From Cyanoderma ruficeps (Eukaryota > Chordata > Aves > Passeriformes > Timaliidae): a stretch of 64,000 nt of DNA. Location: NCBI GenBank assembly GCA_008694505.1, contig VZDJ01000219.1:10096350-10160349 (forward strand), in the 5' to 3' direction. Made by a program: the position numbers and the translations under genes. Shown here in pieces: positions 49,341 through 62,100 of the stretch (position 1 is its first letter; every line of letters starts with the position of its first letter). The notes beneath the pieces were generated by a model. The model had not been told where the DNA came from. It saw nothing but the letters and a program-made list of their open reading frames with translations, and ran no database searches.

Positions 49341-52300
49341 GGGGTACGAGCCGGACACCGGGTCTGAAGCCGTGCGCCGGGCAGAGGAGAGCTCTGCACC
49401 AGATGGGCACTGGGTCCCAGAGGGTCTAGAGCCTCCAGAAGCAGGACCAAGGTGCAGAGTGCTGGGGGTGTTTGGGGGTGCCCCAGAATGGGGTCAGGGC
49501 ACTTGGGAGCCACCCACCGTGGGGGCTGCCTGGAGTATCCGGGTGCCGGTGGAGCAGGCATGGGGCACAAATCCTGGGTGACACGGGATGTTCTGTGATG
49601 GGTTCAGGAGGGTGGGATGCTCCAGAGTGGCTGGCACAGGATGCCTGGGGTCCCTCGGCTGTCTGAGGCTCTCCAGAGTGGGAGTGGGGTGCTGGCTGTT
49701 GCGGTGCTCCAGAGCAGGGCAGGCTGGTGAGGCTGGGTTGCACCAGATGCCTCTTTGTGTTACCCTCCATGGGAACCCATCATGTTTGGGGGCAAAGGGG
49801 CACTCTCCAGAATACGCTTCATCACCCTGAGATGCTCTACTCACCCAGAACTGAATGAATTCAGACCTTGTATGTGGACAATCCCCTTCTCACTCACAGA
49901 CCCCCAGGATGGTTTTGGTGTCACAAGGGAGATGCATCCCCTTACCACACGGTCATACAGCAAAAAGTCAGCAGCTCTTGCACAGCAGGTGCCGAGAAAA
50001 ACAGCTGAAATCTGGCAGCTCTGGAGCTCAGTCGATCCGAATTTATATAAGAATGATGCAGATTCCCCAAGGGCTCCTTTGTGTGTCCCCAAAAACAGTC
50101 CAAACCCATGCACACACTGGCAGGGCTGCTCAGGGAGGGAGATCACCAGTGGGACATCAGTGCCGGTGAAACCCGTGCCCAACTGAGGGAGTGGCTGGCA
50201 GAGGTTTGGGCTGTGGAGCAGGTTTTGTTTCCAAATCTGTTGCAATTACATTAAACAGCTCACGAGTGGTTTTAAAAGCTCAACAACTAAGCATTTTATG
50301 TGGGCTTGATAGGCTTTATTGCTTTCTCCGTTATCTTTTTAAGTGATCCCTCCAGACTGGAAAAATCTCAGGTGACATTTAGTAACACGGCCCTGGAAAG
50401 TTGACCATGGCATTAAGGACAGTGGTCAGTCACTCTGGGAGCATTGGAGTCTGTCTGGGACTCTGCCCAGCAGGGGACATTTTCCATGTCCCAATCTGCA
50501 GGGTCAGTTCCCCCCTTCTCCCCCCACCCCGCCTCAGAGGACCTTGCACATCCCTTCCCCCAGCAGTTCTCCCATGGTGGGCATTTCTCAGGTGGACAAA
50601 GCTCATTCACACCAGACTCTCCTTTCATGGTTTAGTTCTCACCATGACTCGTTTTTTTCCACCAAAACCTGGCTATTGACTAGAAAAAAAGATTGCCACC
50701 AGGGACGCCTCACCAGTTTTGCCCCCAGTTTACCCCTCAAGAAGGGCACATTCCTGGCTCTTGAGCCATGAAATGAGGGTGATTTTAGCTATCACAGCCG
50801 ACATTGCAGCAGAGTGTACAATAACCTGTTTGTGTGGCTCAGCCTGGGAGCAGCAGCCCTTTGCCGGGGGCAGCTGCTGTCAGGTGAGGAGCACAGCATC
50901 TTTCATCTCCCCAGCCAGTTCCTCTGGGAGACACCGGGCTGTTCGCCTGGGACCTGCCTCGTTCTTTCCCTCACCTCCTGATTCACTCCACAAACACGTG
51001 TGGGCTCTCTAGCGCCTCACAAGCAGAGCAGACCTGCCGCTGCCTTTGCATAATACAGTTTAAAATCAATCAACCACGACACACGAGGCCGTCACAAACC
51101 AGGCTTCATTAGCACCAGCGTGCAAGAACATTTTGTTTTCTTCAATCCGTCCAGAGCTGAGCTGGTTCAGAACTCCGAATGCTTTCTCTTGTCACTGCCC
51201 TGTTTGTGCTGACTCAGTACATAACTGCAAAAGAAAAAAAAAAAGAAAGCTTTAAATGCTTAATGCTAACCATTCTGCTAGCCAGATGAGAACTTCACGT
51301 GTTGCATAACAGAGGACAGATCACACTGTGTTTAGAAACTATTTGCAAAGCACAACAGGAATTTATTTTTTTTTCCAGTTTAGAGGTGGGAAATATCCCA
51401 GGGTCAGTGCAGGGTGAAGAGTTCCAGGTGTTGCTGCAGCTCCTCCTCTGGCTCCCAGCCACACGTCCACTTGTGCTTCGGCTCCAGCACAGCCTTATTA
51501 ATGTGGTCCAGACTGCTGAGCCCAGCATGGGGATCAGGGATTTCACACCAGCTGTGTTTGCTCATTTTTAGTGCATAAATATTTGTTGCAAGCACTGACA
51601 CTTGTCTTTGACACATTAGGGTTTAAGGAGTGGCTCTGAGGTGACAGCACCTTCCCTGCGTTGCCTTTTTTCAGAGAGGAGGCCTGCCTGCTCCTTAGGG
51701 TGTCTTCAAAGGCACCACAAGCAGTCGTAAACAGGAACACACACCCTGACTGTCATGAGCCCTTTTCCACACTGCTATGCCTGCTCTACCCACCAGCTTC
51801 CTCCAGCACCATCAGACCTGAAAGTCCTGTTGCACAGAGGTGAAACAAGTTCTCCCATTTCTAAACCCGCAGAAGGAGAAGAGTGTCAGAGTCCCAGCCG
51901 AGGAGGAGGAGTGTTGCTCTCAGCAAGGGCCACACTGGGCTCACGGTGGCATCTCCAAGTGCCAGGCAGCCTGCTGGGTGGTCAGGCAAAGAGCCTCAGC
52001 ACCTCTGCAGACACACTTGTGCCCCAGCAGTGATGCACCTGGATCCTGGCTGTCTGCAAGCCTTGAGAGTTGGCCTAAGGAATTATTTTTACACCTCAGT
52101 ACGTGCATATAACATGCAGGGAGTTATTTGCATCATCCCCCTCCCACCCAAGCCTGTCAGCAAACACATCAGCTTCCTGGAATTTTTTCTTTCTTTCTTT
52201 ACATCATAGTATTTCTAGATCCAGGATGTTATTCAACCACCAGGTTTTCCCATTTGCCACAAGCAGTTCAAAGCCTTTCCCAGGAATTGGAACAAAAGGA

Positions 52301-55300
52301 AGTGGAAGCAGGTGGTGTGGGGGACTCTTTGTCCTGAGCTCATCTTTTATAACCTGCACCTTTACTCTCAGGTCTCTGTGTGCAGTTAGGGGAGCTGCTG
52401 CAGGCCTGGTTTTCTCTTGGCAGAGGCAGGCGGATTGCCACAGTGCTCTATGAGGTTTGGGATTCGGGTTCTGTGCTGTGCTGACCAGGCACGGGGCAGG
52501 AAGCAATCATATAAATTACATGGTGTGGTTCCCAAGTCCTGAAACTCTGCTTCTTGCGTGCTCAGAGGGGTCCTGACTCTCAGTACAGAGGATCAGATGT
52601 AAACAGGGTCGGGGAATTAAGAAAACTTTAATATTTTTCCTTCTGACTCATACAGGCTTTGCCTGAGGCAGCATCATTCCTACAGAAATGAGTTGACTTT
52701 GACATGGATTGGTGGGACAGGGAGCTGCAAAGTAACATCATCTCATTGTTCATGTAACTGGGCTTATGCCTGAACTCCTGGAAGCTGAAGAGGCACAGTG
52801 CAAGAATCCAGGTTTGTATCTGGCTCATTTCAGTCTCTCCAGCCAAACACCTTGGCAGAGAGGTTGGCAGAACATTACTGCTGAGTCTTGGAAGCAAATC
52901 CCACGTAAAATAGATGGAGATGTCTTTTTCCACAGCATGGGCAGTCATGTACACGCCACATATCCCTGAGGAAAGAATACAAAAACAGATCAGAACTGTC
53001 CCCATTATCCCAGGGGAAGCCCTGGATGGGTGACAAGACCATGGGCTGTGGTGCAGGGTGCTGTAAGCTTGCCTGGATGCCTTGCAATTGTTTTATTGGT
53101 ATTTCTATTGAAGCTGAAGGTCTTCCATCTATAGGAGATCCCAAGGAGGACCCCAAAGTCAGCAGGGCTTGCTCAGCACCTCCTGAACCGGAAAAGTCAT
53201 AACAAGCCAGCTCCCTGAGGACAGTTTTACATTGCAGCAACGTCCACCACTTCCAAGAAGATTGGTGTCCAGAGGGAGCTGCATTTCACTGGGCCAGACC
53301 TGGAGGTCACATCACCCTCTTCATCTTCTGGACAGGGAGAGCAGATTTGCAATCAGCCTTTACCGCAGGGTCAGACAGAAGTTGCCAACTCCACAAGCTG
53401 CTGTGTGTCCACGTGCCTGACCTGTGGCCGGGGGTGACGCCGTGGTGACCCATCACTGCAGCTGGGGACTCACAGCTGCCCTGCCCCACTCACCCACAGC
53501 TCCCGTGGCCTTGGCTCCTCGCCTCAGCAAGAAGCGAGTACGTGCCGCCTCCCTCATTTCTTCCTTTTTCTACTTTTCCTGTGTAGCTCCCACCCACCTG
53601 ACAGAGATGCCAGCAGGGCTGGCGGGCACCCAGCGCTGCCTTTTCTCTTTGCCAGAGGAGGCTGCAAGTGGCAGCGGGTGGGCTCTGCAGCTGGCAGGGC
53701 CTGCTCTGCAGGGATGCCTCCGGGCTGTCAGGCCACATCCAGAGACTGACTTCCTCATCCTCTGCCCTGGACCTTATCCCTTCAGCTCTTGCATCTCCGC
53801 CACTGTGTGTCCTTCTTGGTGAGGACAGAAGAGCTCTTGCAAAACCAGTGGCTCAATTCCATCCAAAAGCCGTGTCTGATTGTGTGGAGAATGAAGCACC
53901 TTGAAATCTAGAGGAGAAATGCAGAAGGCTGCTCAGGGTCTCCCTGCATTTCCCCTTCCCCTCAGCCAGACAGAATGAAGCCCTAAGCACACTCTGGGCT
54001 GCATTTCAGGCAGGGTGAGCAGCCCTGTGTGTCTAGCACAGTTACAAATAGCTGCCTGTGGGCTCCTGGCCTGTTCACAGCCGTGGGGGCCTGGGCAGAG
54101 CTTTCTGCTCAAGGAGCAGACAAATATTTCTGTCTGTACCTTGTTGTTCCCCAGGCTGGCTGGCCTCCACCTCTGCTGCACTTTGAACAGCAGGTGAATC
54201 ATGTTTGGGTAAGGCCCTGCCGCCAGCTCCTCCTTTCATAACGCACACACGTCACGGCTCTTAAAGAGGTCAAGTTGTTAGTACTCGGAACATTTGTCAC
54301 CCAGAAACCTGTCCTGGTGGATCTGCCAGAGCAAATTGAAGGTTTTTCCTTGGCAAGAAACCCGGCACCATTCCACTGTGGGTTTTAGGAAGGTACTGCA
54401 GCGAGGTTTGGGGAGTAAGGAGCCTGCTCTGCTCTTCTGAAAGAGAAAATGCAGAATCCTAGAGAGGTTTGCAGGGGAGAGAAAGGTGCCGGGAAAGATG
54501 TGCATCCTTAGCATCATTTTTATGAAAATTAACCCCAAGAATTAAACTCTGCTATAACTTTTAGCTCCTAATTAACATAACAAAGAATCTTAATTTACAG
54601 ATATTCAGAATGAAGGGACAAGTTGTAGAAGGATGCAGCACAGAGAGGAGGAAGTCTGAGTGCTGCGCAGGAAGCAGGAGCAGGGATTTCACCTTCTAAA
54701 ACATCCTTCACTTGTATGACTCCAGTTCCATTTGAGTTTTGCTTTTCTTCTTTTTCAGCTCAAAAATAGAAGAGTGGTTTCATAGGAAACCTCTGCCCAG
54801 CACTCTACAGAGATTAGCAGATCATAAGCAGGGCTGCAGGAATCAGCTTTTCTGGGAAAGTCAGGATTTTTAACTGTTTCCATTTTTTAGTGGAATGAAA
54901 AAGCAGCTTGAAATTTTCCATGAAGAAGGTCACTTGGGAACAGAGGAAAGATTTCTTTTTAATCTTTACCTTGGAGAGCCTTGTTCCCCTAATAGGACAT
55001 TTTATATAATAAAGCCCCTAGATGCAAGATGAAAAGTCTTATCACAAAATAAAAGTCCAACTTTTCTGTTCTGAAATTGTTGGCATTTATAGAAAAATGC
55101 CTTTATTTGGGGGCACCTCTGCATGAAATGGTATAGGAAATAATCCTTTCTCCACACCTAAGCTCTCTTGGTATCTCTGCTGGTGTGAGGCTGCAGACAG
55201 CCACATGCTGCGCAGGATCCCTGCAGGCACCCCCAGATGCTGTGAGCAGGGGCAGCACAATTCCTCCTCCTCTCTGAGGACCAGCCAAAGTTATTATATA

Positions 55301-57090
55301 AATTTGTGTAAACAAGACTTGCTTAAGTAACTCCATGGCTGCCAGTTCCTCTTGCTGGTCTTCTTTTCCTACTCCGCCCCTCCGGAGCATGGTGTGATGG
55401 GCATTTGGCCCAGCTCTGTGCTCCGTGCTCCTCTCCCAGCCAGCTGAAGACACAGCAACTCCAAGGAGCCCCTGGTTGAACCTTGCAGATGCTCCAAGCA
55501 AAGGAGGTGGTTAAGACACCCCGGTGAAGTCAGAGCTGAGGCCCAGCAGCCCTTGGGCAGCTGCTGCCTGTCACGTCTGTGGGCAAACACCCATCTCAGC
55601 ACACTGAGGTCATGCTGGGGGACGTGTCCCTCAGGAGAGCTACTGAACTGCTGTCACTGAAGGTCCTCAGCATCCCCAAAAGCCAGATGCTCCACCTGCC
55701 TTTTGCCTCCTCCACTGGGTGTTTTTAGAGCCCTAAACCCCATGGCTGGCATGAATGTTCGTGCTCTACACCCATTCACGTCAGCTGGCTTCAAGCCAGG
55801 GCTGAGATGCAATGAGGAGTTAGGGACACCAGAGAACTTGTAATGGTTTTCACCTCCACAACTTTTTGGGGAAACTTGGCCAGTTCAAATGAAGGCAGGG
55901 CAAGGGCACAGAGGGGAGAGAGCTACGTGCAGGGCACGGTGCCAAAGGAGAAGCTCGGCTGCCGGAGGAAACGGCTGGATGTTCACACAGCCAGTCCCTG
56001 GGTGTGTTTGGCTCTTTGCTCTCCTGCCACAGGGATCTGGCTGCACGTGCTGTGTTTGCACAGAGCTTGGTGCAGTGGCCTGAAGCAGGAACTGTGAAAC
56101 ACGAGCAGGAAACAGGAAAACTTCTCCTGACTTGGCTCCCACCATCACCCAGCACTGCAGAGAGTGCCCAGCGCTGGCCCTGAGCACATGAAGATGCTGA
56201 GATTGGGGCAGCGTGAGGACATGGCTGTGGGGTCAGCTGCAGACAGACATTTGCAGGCTCCTCCCAAGCTGGGGAGCCTTTTGGGAGCTTTTGGGAGCTG
56301 GAGCACAAGGCAAAGAGGACAATTTCAGGGCTTTTAGATGAAATACTGTCAGCTGGAAAGCAGAGTCCCACTCCAATGAGATGCAACACCTTTCAGCTCC
56401 AACTCAGCATCTACAGGCAGGCTTGACTTCAGAGTCTGGCACACCATGCTTGAGAAGTTTCCAACCTTTATCTTAAAGAGCAAAGGCAAGGCCTCTCCTT
56501 TTCATGTCCAAACACAGAATTTATTCCAAGACATTACCATCCTGTAGTAGCATGGTCTGAGGGAACTGTAAAATTCTGTAACTCCATCTACTATTTGGAA
56601 GTAGTTTGTGTCTTGTGCAAGAATCCTGTGTACTTGCCCAGAGGGAAGAGTAGAATATGTAAAATAACCCCACACAGGAGTATTTTACATTAATGCACCC
56701 AAGGGTTCATGAAGCAATAAGGCAGTTAAAATCAATCCTTCCCTGCTGAAGCCAAACCAGCTCATTGAAACCCAGTTTAGCTTTTGGGGTTGTTTGTTTT
56801 TCCCATCTTTTAATCTTTGTGCTGGATAATTAAGACAACATTCCTCAGCATCCTTCCTGCTGTTTGTTGTGCTTATACAAGAGCCGGCTGCATTTGTTCC
56901 ATGGAAAGAACATCCAAAGCCACATTCTGTGGTTTCAAGTAAAATCCTCCGCGGTGTTGACTTTTAATCTCGACTTTGCCTGAAATCTGCATTACTCAAG
57001 GAAATACTCATAAAAATAGACTTCTTAAGGAAAACAAAGCAAGGCAGCAACGCAGCAGGGAGAGCTTATGCTCGAGTTTGCATTGAACTT
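49341..57090. other. Intergenic stretch, no supported gene
   Basis: About 7.7 kb upstream of the LONRF-family gene. Frames up to about 180 codons occur but show no domains, no splice structure and no family resemblance. Sequence from 54540 to 57060 is AT-richer and carries AATAAA-like words without a gene to attach to. I see no RNA gene. Confidence 0.55.
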
Positions 57091-57096
57091 TTTATT
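57091..57096 (-). promoter_or_regulatory. Possible poly(A) signal beside the minisatellite
   Basis: AATAAA on the - strand, 25 bp beyond a TAG (57121-57123) that closes a - strand frame running through the minisatellite. Without an identified gene this may be chance. Confidence 0.2.
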
Positions 57097-57224
57097 GATG
57101 GTGAGACTTCTGGGCTCGGCCTAACAGTGCCTGCCGGCAGCAGCAGTGGGTCGGGATGGTGGTCCTGTGTCCCCCTCCGAGGGGCTGCCGGCTGGACCCT
57201 GCCAGCATCGAGGGCTCCCGCATC

Positions 57225-57608
57225 GCTCCCTGTCCTCGGAGCGCTCCCTGCTCCCGGTGCTCTCCCTGCCCTCGATGCTCTCCCTGCCCTCGATGCTCTC
57301 CCTGTCCCCGACGCTCTCCCTGTTCCCAATGCTCTCCCTATCCCCGGAGCGCTCCTTGTTCCTGGAGCGCTTCCCGCTCTCCCTGCTCCCGATGCTGTCT
57401 CTGGGGCTTTCCCTGCCCCCGGAGCGCTCCATGACCCCAATGCTCTCCCTGTCCCCGATGCCCTCCCTGTCCCTCGGTGCTCTCCCTGTCCCCGGTTCGC
57501 TCCCTTTCCCCGGTGTTCTCCCTGCCTCTGGAGCGCTCCTCGTTCCTGGAGCGCTTCCTGTCCTCGGTGCTCTCCCTGTCCCCGATGCTCTCCCTGCCCC
57601 CGGCGCGC
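57225..57608 (+). repeat. Minisatellite, 18-bp unit, about 20 copies
   Basis: The unit is close to CTCCCTGTCCCCGATGCT, about 20 imperfect copies with two longer insertions near 57370-57420. Because 18 is divisible by three and the unit lacks stops, all frames run open: on the - strand the frames give GDRESI-, GTGRAS- or GQGEHR-type hexapeptides. I treat these as by-products of the repeat. Confidence 0.92.
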
Positions 57609-57790
57609 TGCGGGAGCCTTACAAAACAGCCGAGCGGTTATGAAACCCGCGGCCCCGCTGCCAGACGTCTCATTCCCGGTAGATGGCGGTGCCAGCTCAT
57701 TTTTCCTAATTTTTCCCACTTACTTTGTTCTGGCGTGGCGCCCGATGCCAGCCCTCGGCGGCTGCGGCGGGGCTGGCGATGAACAGGCAC
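57590..57790. promoter_or_regulatory. CpG-rich block next to the minisatellite
   Basis: CpG-rich sequence includes GACGTC at 57664-57669 (CRE-like) and GATGGCGGT at about 57681 (YY1-like). It could be a promoter for a + strand transcript or part of a short CpG island. No first exon is recognised. Confidence 0.35.
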
Positions 57791-58200
57791 GGCCTCTGGG
57801 CTGGGGTCAGTGCAGGAAAAAGAGAGAGCTTTGTGGGGGTTTTCCCCCTTATAACTGCTTTTCGTTTGGTTTTGATAAATTTGAAATCAGTTTTAACAGC
57901 TCAGCACAGCGCCAGGCGTCTGTCCCCACTCGGGCTGCTCCATCCCACAGCAAATGGTGTGGAGAGCACGGGGAGGATGTTGGTGATGCCAAATCTGGAG
58001 GGACTGTGCGGAGCCAGGCAGACAGAGCCCCTGCATTTCTCTCCAGACTGTCATGGTCTTGTACAAAACCTGCTCACCCCGACCCCAGCTCCCCCCCTAT
58101 TACTGCCTCGAGTGTTTCCTTCTGCAGAGGGACAGATAGCACTGGGTAGGCAGTGTGACTGGGGGAATAAACAGCGTTTCTCTTGGGAGATCACAACATC

Positions 58201-58206
58201 TTTATT
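58201..58206 (-). promoter_or_regulatory. Poly(A) signal of the Lys/Glu-rich gene
   Basis: AATAAA on the - strand, about 100 bp after the TAG at 58302-58304. The spacing suits a short 3' UTR. Confidence 0.65.
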
Positions 58207-58301
58207 TAGCTAAGAGTGGCCCAGTTGCCCTCCAGCACAAGCTGCTGTTTCCATCTCCTCGGCGTGCCCAGGGCATGCGCTGCTGCTCCAGCACGGAAAG
58301 A

Positions 58302-58346
58302 CTAATCCTCGTCTTCCTTCTCATCATCCTTGGCAATGCCTTGGTC
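58302..58346 (-). CDS. Lys/Glu-rich gene: terminal coding exon
   Basis: 14 codons plus TAG, DQGIAKDDEKEDED. The acceptor is a long pyrimidine tract ending GTTCCTGCCCCAG. Confidence 0.65.
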   Translation of the reverse strand, partial: DQGIAKDDEKEDED

Positions 58347-59119
58347 CTGGGGCAGGAACAGAAAGAGAAGGGACAGCAATGTGAGGGCAGTGCTGAGTGT
58401 CCCATCCCAGGTATTTGGCAGCAAATCCCACAGGGCTGGGGTGCGAGGGGGAGCCAGGCCCCAGCACAGAGCTGGAGGTGAGGTTACCTCCTCCGAGTCA
58501 CTGCCTGAGCTGCTGCTGCTCCTGTCCTCTTCCCCCTCTCCCTGCTGGGGTGAAGAAAGAGGGACAAACATCACTGGGAACCCTGCCACTCTTTGCTGTT
58601 TGAGCCAGGGCCTCAATTCAGAGAGACTCCTGGTCCTATGGGTATCTAGAGCCAGGCTTGGCACCACTGGTGCTGCTGTGGGTGTGTGACCATGGCACCA
58701 CAGAGCCCTCCGGAGACCAGAGCAAGGATTTCACGGTGTGTGCAGTGCAGGCAGCATTGCTGTCCACACCAGGCAGCATCCCATTTGGAGAGAAAAAGGA
58801 GGGAGAACTAACCAGGAATGCTGGGAGCAGAGAGACAGCTGGGTCTCAGTGGAAGAGCCATGGACACTGGATCTGGCTGTGGAGAGCACAGATCCACCTG
58901 CTACAGCTGTGGGTTTACCATGGGTCAGACATGGCTTCCCTTTACAGCCAAGATGGAAATGGTTCTGCAGAAAACTCCATCATTCCCTTACCTTTTCTCC
59001 TTCCTTCTTCCTTCTCTTCTGCTTCTCCTCTTTTTCTCCCTCAGTCTTTTCCTTCTCCTTTTCTTCCTTCTCCTCTTTCTTGTCCTTCTCCTCTTTCTCC
59101 TTATCTTCTCGTCCAAACC
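58302..59119 (-). CDS. Unidentified Lys/Glu-rich protein, C-terminal exons
   Basis: Three consecutive exons read in one frame: 58992-59119 (128 bp), 58488-58544 (19 codons) and 58302-58346 (14 codons plus TAG), with strong acceptors and GTAAGG/GTAACC donors. They are followed by an AATAAA. The product has an uninterrupted Lys/Glu-rich stretch of about 38 residues (starting REDKEKEEKDKKEEKEE and ending KRRKKEGEK), then a serine run with SGSDSEE, a casein-kinase-2-type acidic site, and finally the acidic end KDDEKEDED. I do not recognise the protein and see no catalytic domain. The 5' exons were not found with confidence. A donor at 61393 has a compatible phase, but its exon content looks doubtful. 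A nuclear, chromatin-associated or cytoskeletal coiled protein is possible from composition alone. Confidence 0.6.
58488..58544 (-). CDS. Lys/Glu-rich gene: second-last exon
   Basis: 19 codons in phase 0, QGEGEEDRSSSSSGSDSEE. The acceptor is TTCACCCCAG and the donor GAG followed by GTAACC. Confidence 0.6.
58992..59119 (-). CDS. Lys/Glu-rich gene: third-last exon
   Basis: Two bases plus 42 codons after CTACTGTAG-like acceptor sequence (TGCTGTAG). The coding strand is almost pure purine, so the + strand shows a 120-bp CT-rich tract. That tract alone could mimic an exon; the evidence for coding is that both splice sites and phases fit the next two exons. Confidence 0.55.
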
Positions 59120-62100
59120 CTACAGCAGGGCACAGAGGAAGGTTCATTGCCAGCGTGCAGAATCCAGCACACACAAACCCTGCAGGTGCCCCTGGGCCCA
59201 CACCAAACACTCACATTTCAGGATTGTCGACATTTCACCAAAGCCAAGGAGCTCTGGGGCACCAGACAGTCACACCTATGGAGCTGAGAGCACCTGAAGG
59301 AGCAACCAGAGAGTGGAGGAAGGTGAGTATTTCAGGGATGAAAACGCCTCCCTGGAACATTCAGTTTTCACAGAGGCCCTGTGTAATTCCTACCCCCCCA
59401 AAAACAGCAGGGAAGGAGATCAAACAATCTGTGGACTCCACAAAAACCAAAAGGACCAGACCTTGTGCCCACCCAGGCAGCCCCCTCTGCCCAGGAAAAC
59501 AGCAAGTGGAGAGTGATGGAGGCAGAGAAATCTCAGGGCAAATGTGCAGGGAGATGTCTTAACCTCTCACCATGAACAGGTGCAAATTGCAGAAGTATTT
59601 CAAATTAAATGAGGAAGAAACAATAAAGAGCAGGTGTGGGGACTCCTAGAAATCCTCAGCAAAAAGAAAACCTTCCCTGAGGGACAGAGTGATGGCAGAG
59701 AGGGAGATGGAGACAGCAGCAAGCAGAGAAGAAGCCAAAAGCAAGAGTAAGAAAACTCCCAAGCATTGATTAGGTGCCTGAAAGGTGACAGATGAAAAGA
59801 AAGGAAAGGAAAGAGCTTGCTTTGAAAACAGGAGGCCCAAACAAAGCCTAAGAAATAGCCTGGGCAGGTCAAACCCTCCCTCTCATACACAACCAGGGCA
59901 TCAGGGGTGAGAGGATCGGGGAAGAGCAGATCCACCCCTGCTGCACGAGGTAATTAGGAAATAGTTTCTCTTCCAGCCAGTGATGCAGGAAGGCAGAATA
60001 TTAATGCTTCCTTTTAATGGTTTTTAGCCACAAAATGACATAATCTGCTTGGTATTATTGGCCCTTTTGAAGGAGCCAGTTGCAGCCTCTGAGCCAATAA
60101 CATTGATTTGTATTTTTCCAGGCAGGTTTTTAAACCCCCAGGATGCTGCAGGGGGTCTGGAAGCAGTGGGGTTTGGGGTGGCATCAGGGGAGAGGGAGTT
60201 TGGATGGGAAGGAAGGGAGTGGGGGAAGTGACTGATAGAAGATGTAATCAGTGCAAAGTTAAAATCTAATTAATAATGAACAGCAATCTAATTCATCTCC
60301 GTAATTAAGAAGTGCAACTACTAATTGAAAATAATCACATTTTAATCTAAAATCATTAAAAATAATCAAACATTAACAAAAGGAAAGGCAGCCCTGGGAA
60401 GGGGTAGGAGAAGGTGTAGGCGACGCTCTGACCCCTGCTCCTGCTCACCAAAGCTGCCCCAAAATTCCCATGGTGTGCCCACCCCATCTCTATGAGGATG
60501 CCCCTGCCTGGTGCCTTCACTGCCAGAGGGGACCAGCTAGGGAAACACAAGGTACAAGAGAGGTACAAGATAGGGAAGGCACGAGGTGGACATCAAACTT
60601 TGCACTAGGAGAGGGGCAACCAGACCAAAGTCCAGCAGCCAGGGCTGGGAGGGGATAGCTCTGCCCCAACACGTGGCAAGAAATGCCTCTGTGGGGGGGT
60701 TAAACCCCTCTAATTGCCCCCTGCACTGCTACTTCTGTCCCTGGGGACCAACCCTGCTGATTTCCCAGAGATGGGGGGGCTCTGACAAGCTCCTGTCTGG
60801 GGGGTGCCACCCAGCACCTTGTGCAGCCCCTGCCGTGGGTGCTGGCTCCTGACAGCTGCCAATGCTCAGTTTTTTCCCTTCCCATCCCATCCCATCAGAT
60901 CAAGTTTTGCCTGTTCCTCTGGAGCCTCAGTCACCTGGCATTTTGCACAGGCAGGTTTGCCTGGCCCAGATGAGCTGGTTTCCTAAAGCCCAGGCAGAAA
61001 AACCAGCAGAACCCAGCAACCAGTTGATGGTCCCCACAGACCAGCTGCAATTGTTCATAGCCAAGCTGGGCATGAGGTGCAGCTGGATCAGACCTCTGGC
61101 TAACGGAGCAAATCTATTTGGGGTATTTTTACCTGAATGGCCTTACCCCCCCAGACACAACAGGCTCACACCGAGCCCACTCCTATCTCAGCCAGGGGAC
61201 TGAAGTCGTTCCCACAAAGCTCAAGCCCCCATTGCCATCCCCAAGACCACTTGGAGCACGAGTTGTCCCAGGGATGCTCCTGTTGCACCCTCATTGACCC
61301 TGCTGTCCTGCTCTGCTTCTCCAACCTGTAAAATACACAGGTGAGTCTGTAAATTCCCTGGATGGCATAAGGGAGAAAGGGAAGGGCCTTACCTAGAGCT
61401 GAAAAAGAAGTGATCTCCTCGATGCCTGGCTGGCAGCAACCAGGGCTCTGAGTATTTGAGTGTTGTGGTCTCCTCCCCAGTCCCACTTTTGGAGCAGAAA
61501 AACTGGCTCTGCCATCCGTCACGGCCAGCACATGACACCGGAAACGTGACCAGTCCCACTGGTACCCACAAGAGGCATTGCCTCTAGCACAGGCAGGAGC
61601 AGAAAGACCTTTAGCAAGCAAGTCAGGGCAGCTCTGGAGGCTGCAGACATCCATGGGGGTCAGGCCTGGGACCAGGGAGAGCGCTGGGGACTCAGTCTGG
61701 GAATGTGCTGTGGTCAGGACCCTGCTGCAAGTACAGGAAAGGGGCTTTGGGGATGCCTGCTGTGGGTGGGAGGTGTCAGGCAGCTCCATGAGGTCCAGGC
61801 AAGGCTGGACCAGGCAGAGCTCAGCACTCCCAGCTCCCTCCAATGCTTGTTCTTGCTGCTGGCTTCCACTCCAACATATCATTAAGTAAATACCTGTCAG
61901 CAGAGAGCAGTTACCAGCACGTCCAAACACTTGCATAATGTGCCTTCCCTCTAAGGCAATGCCCTCATTTCTAACAGCACCAGCACAGGATAATAACAGT
62001 AACAATAGTGTCAGAAAGGGCTTGTGTACGCAGCTAATTTGTTTTCCCCACCTAATAAAAGGAATTAGCTCTCCCCTAAGATTTGTCCCATTTAACGCCT

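Noticed and set aside
55850..56389. - strand frame of 179 codons
   Set aside because: No domain, no splice partner and no start context; treated as chance.
57066..58149. Frames of 217 codons (-) and 340 codons (+) over the 18-bp array
   Set aside because: Same cause: a stop-free 18-bp unit. No unique domain and no splice support.
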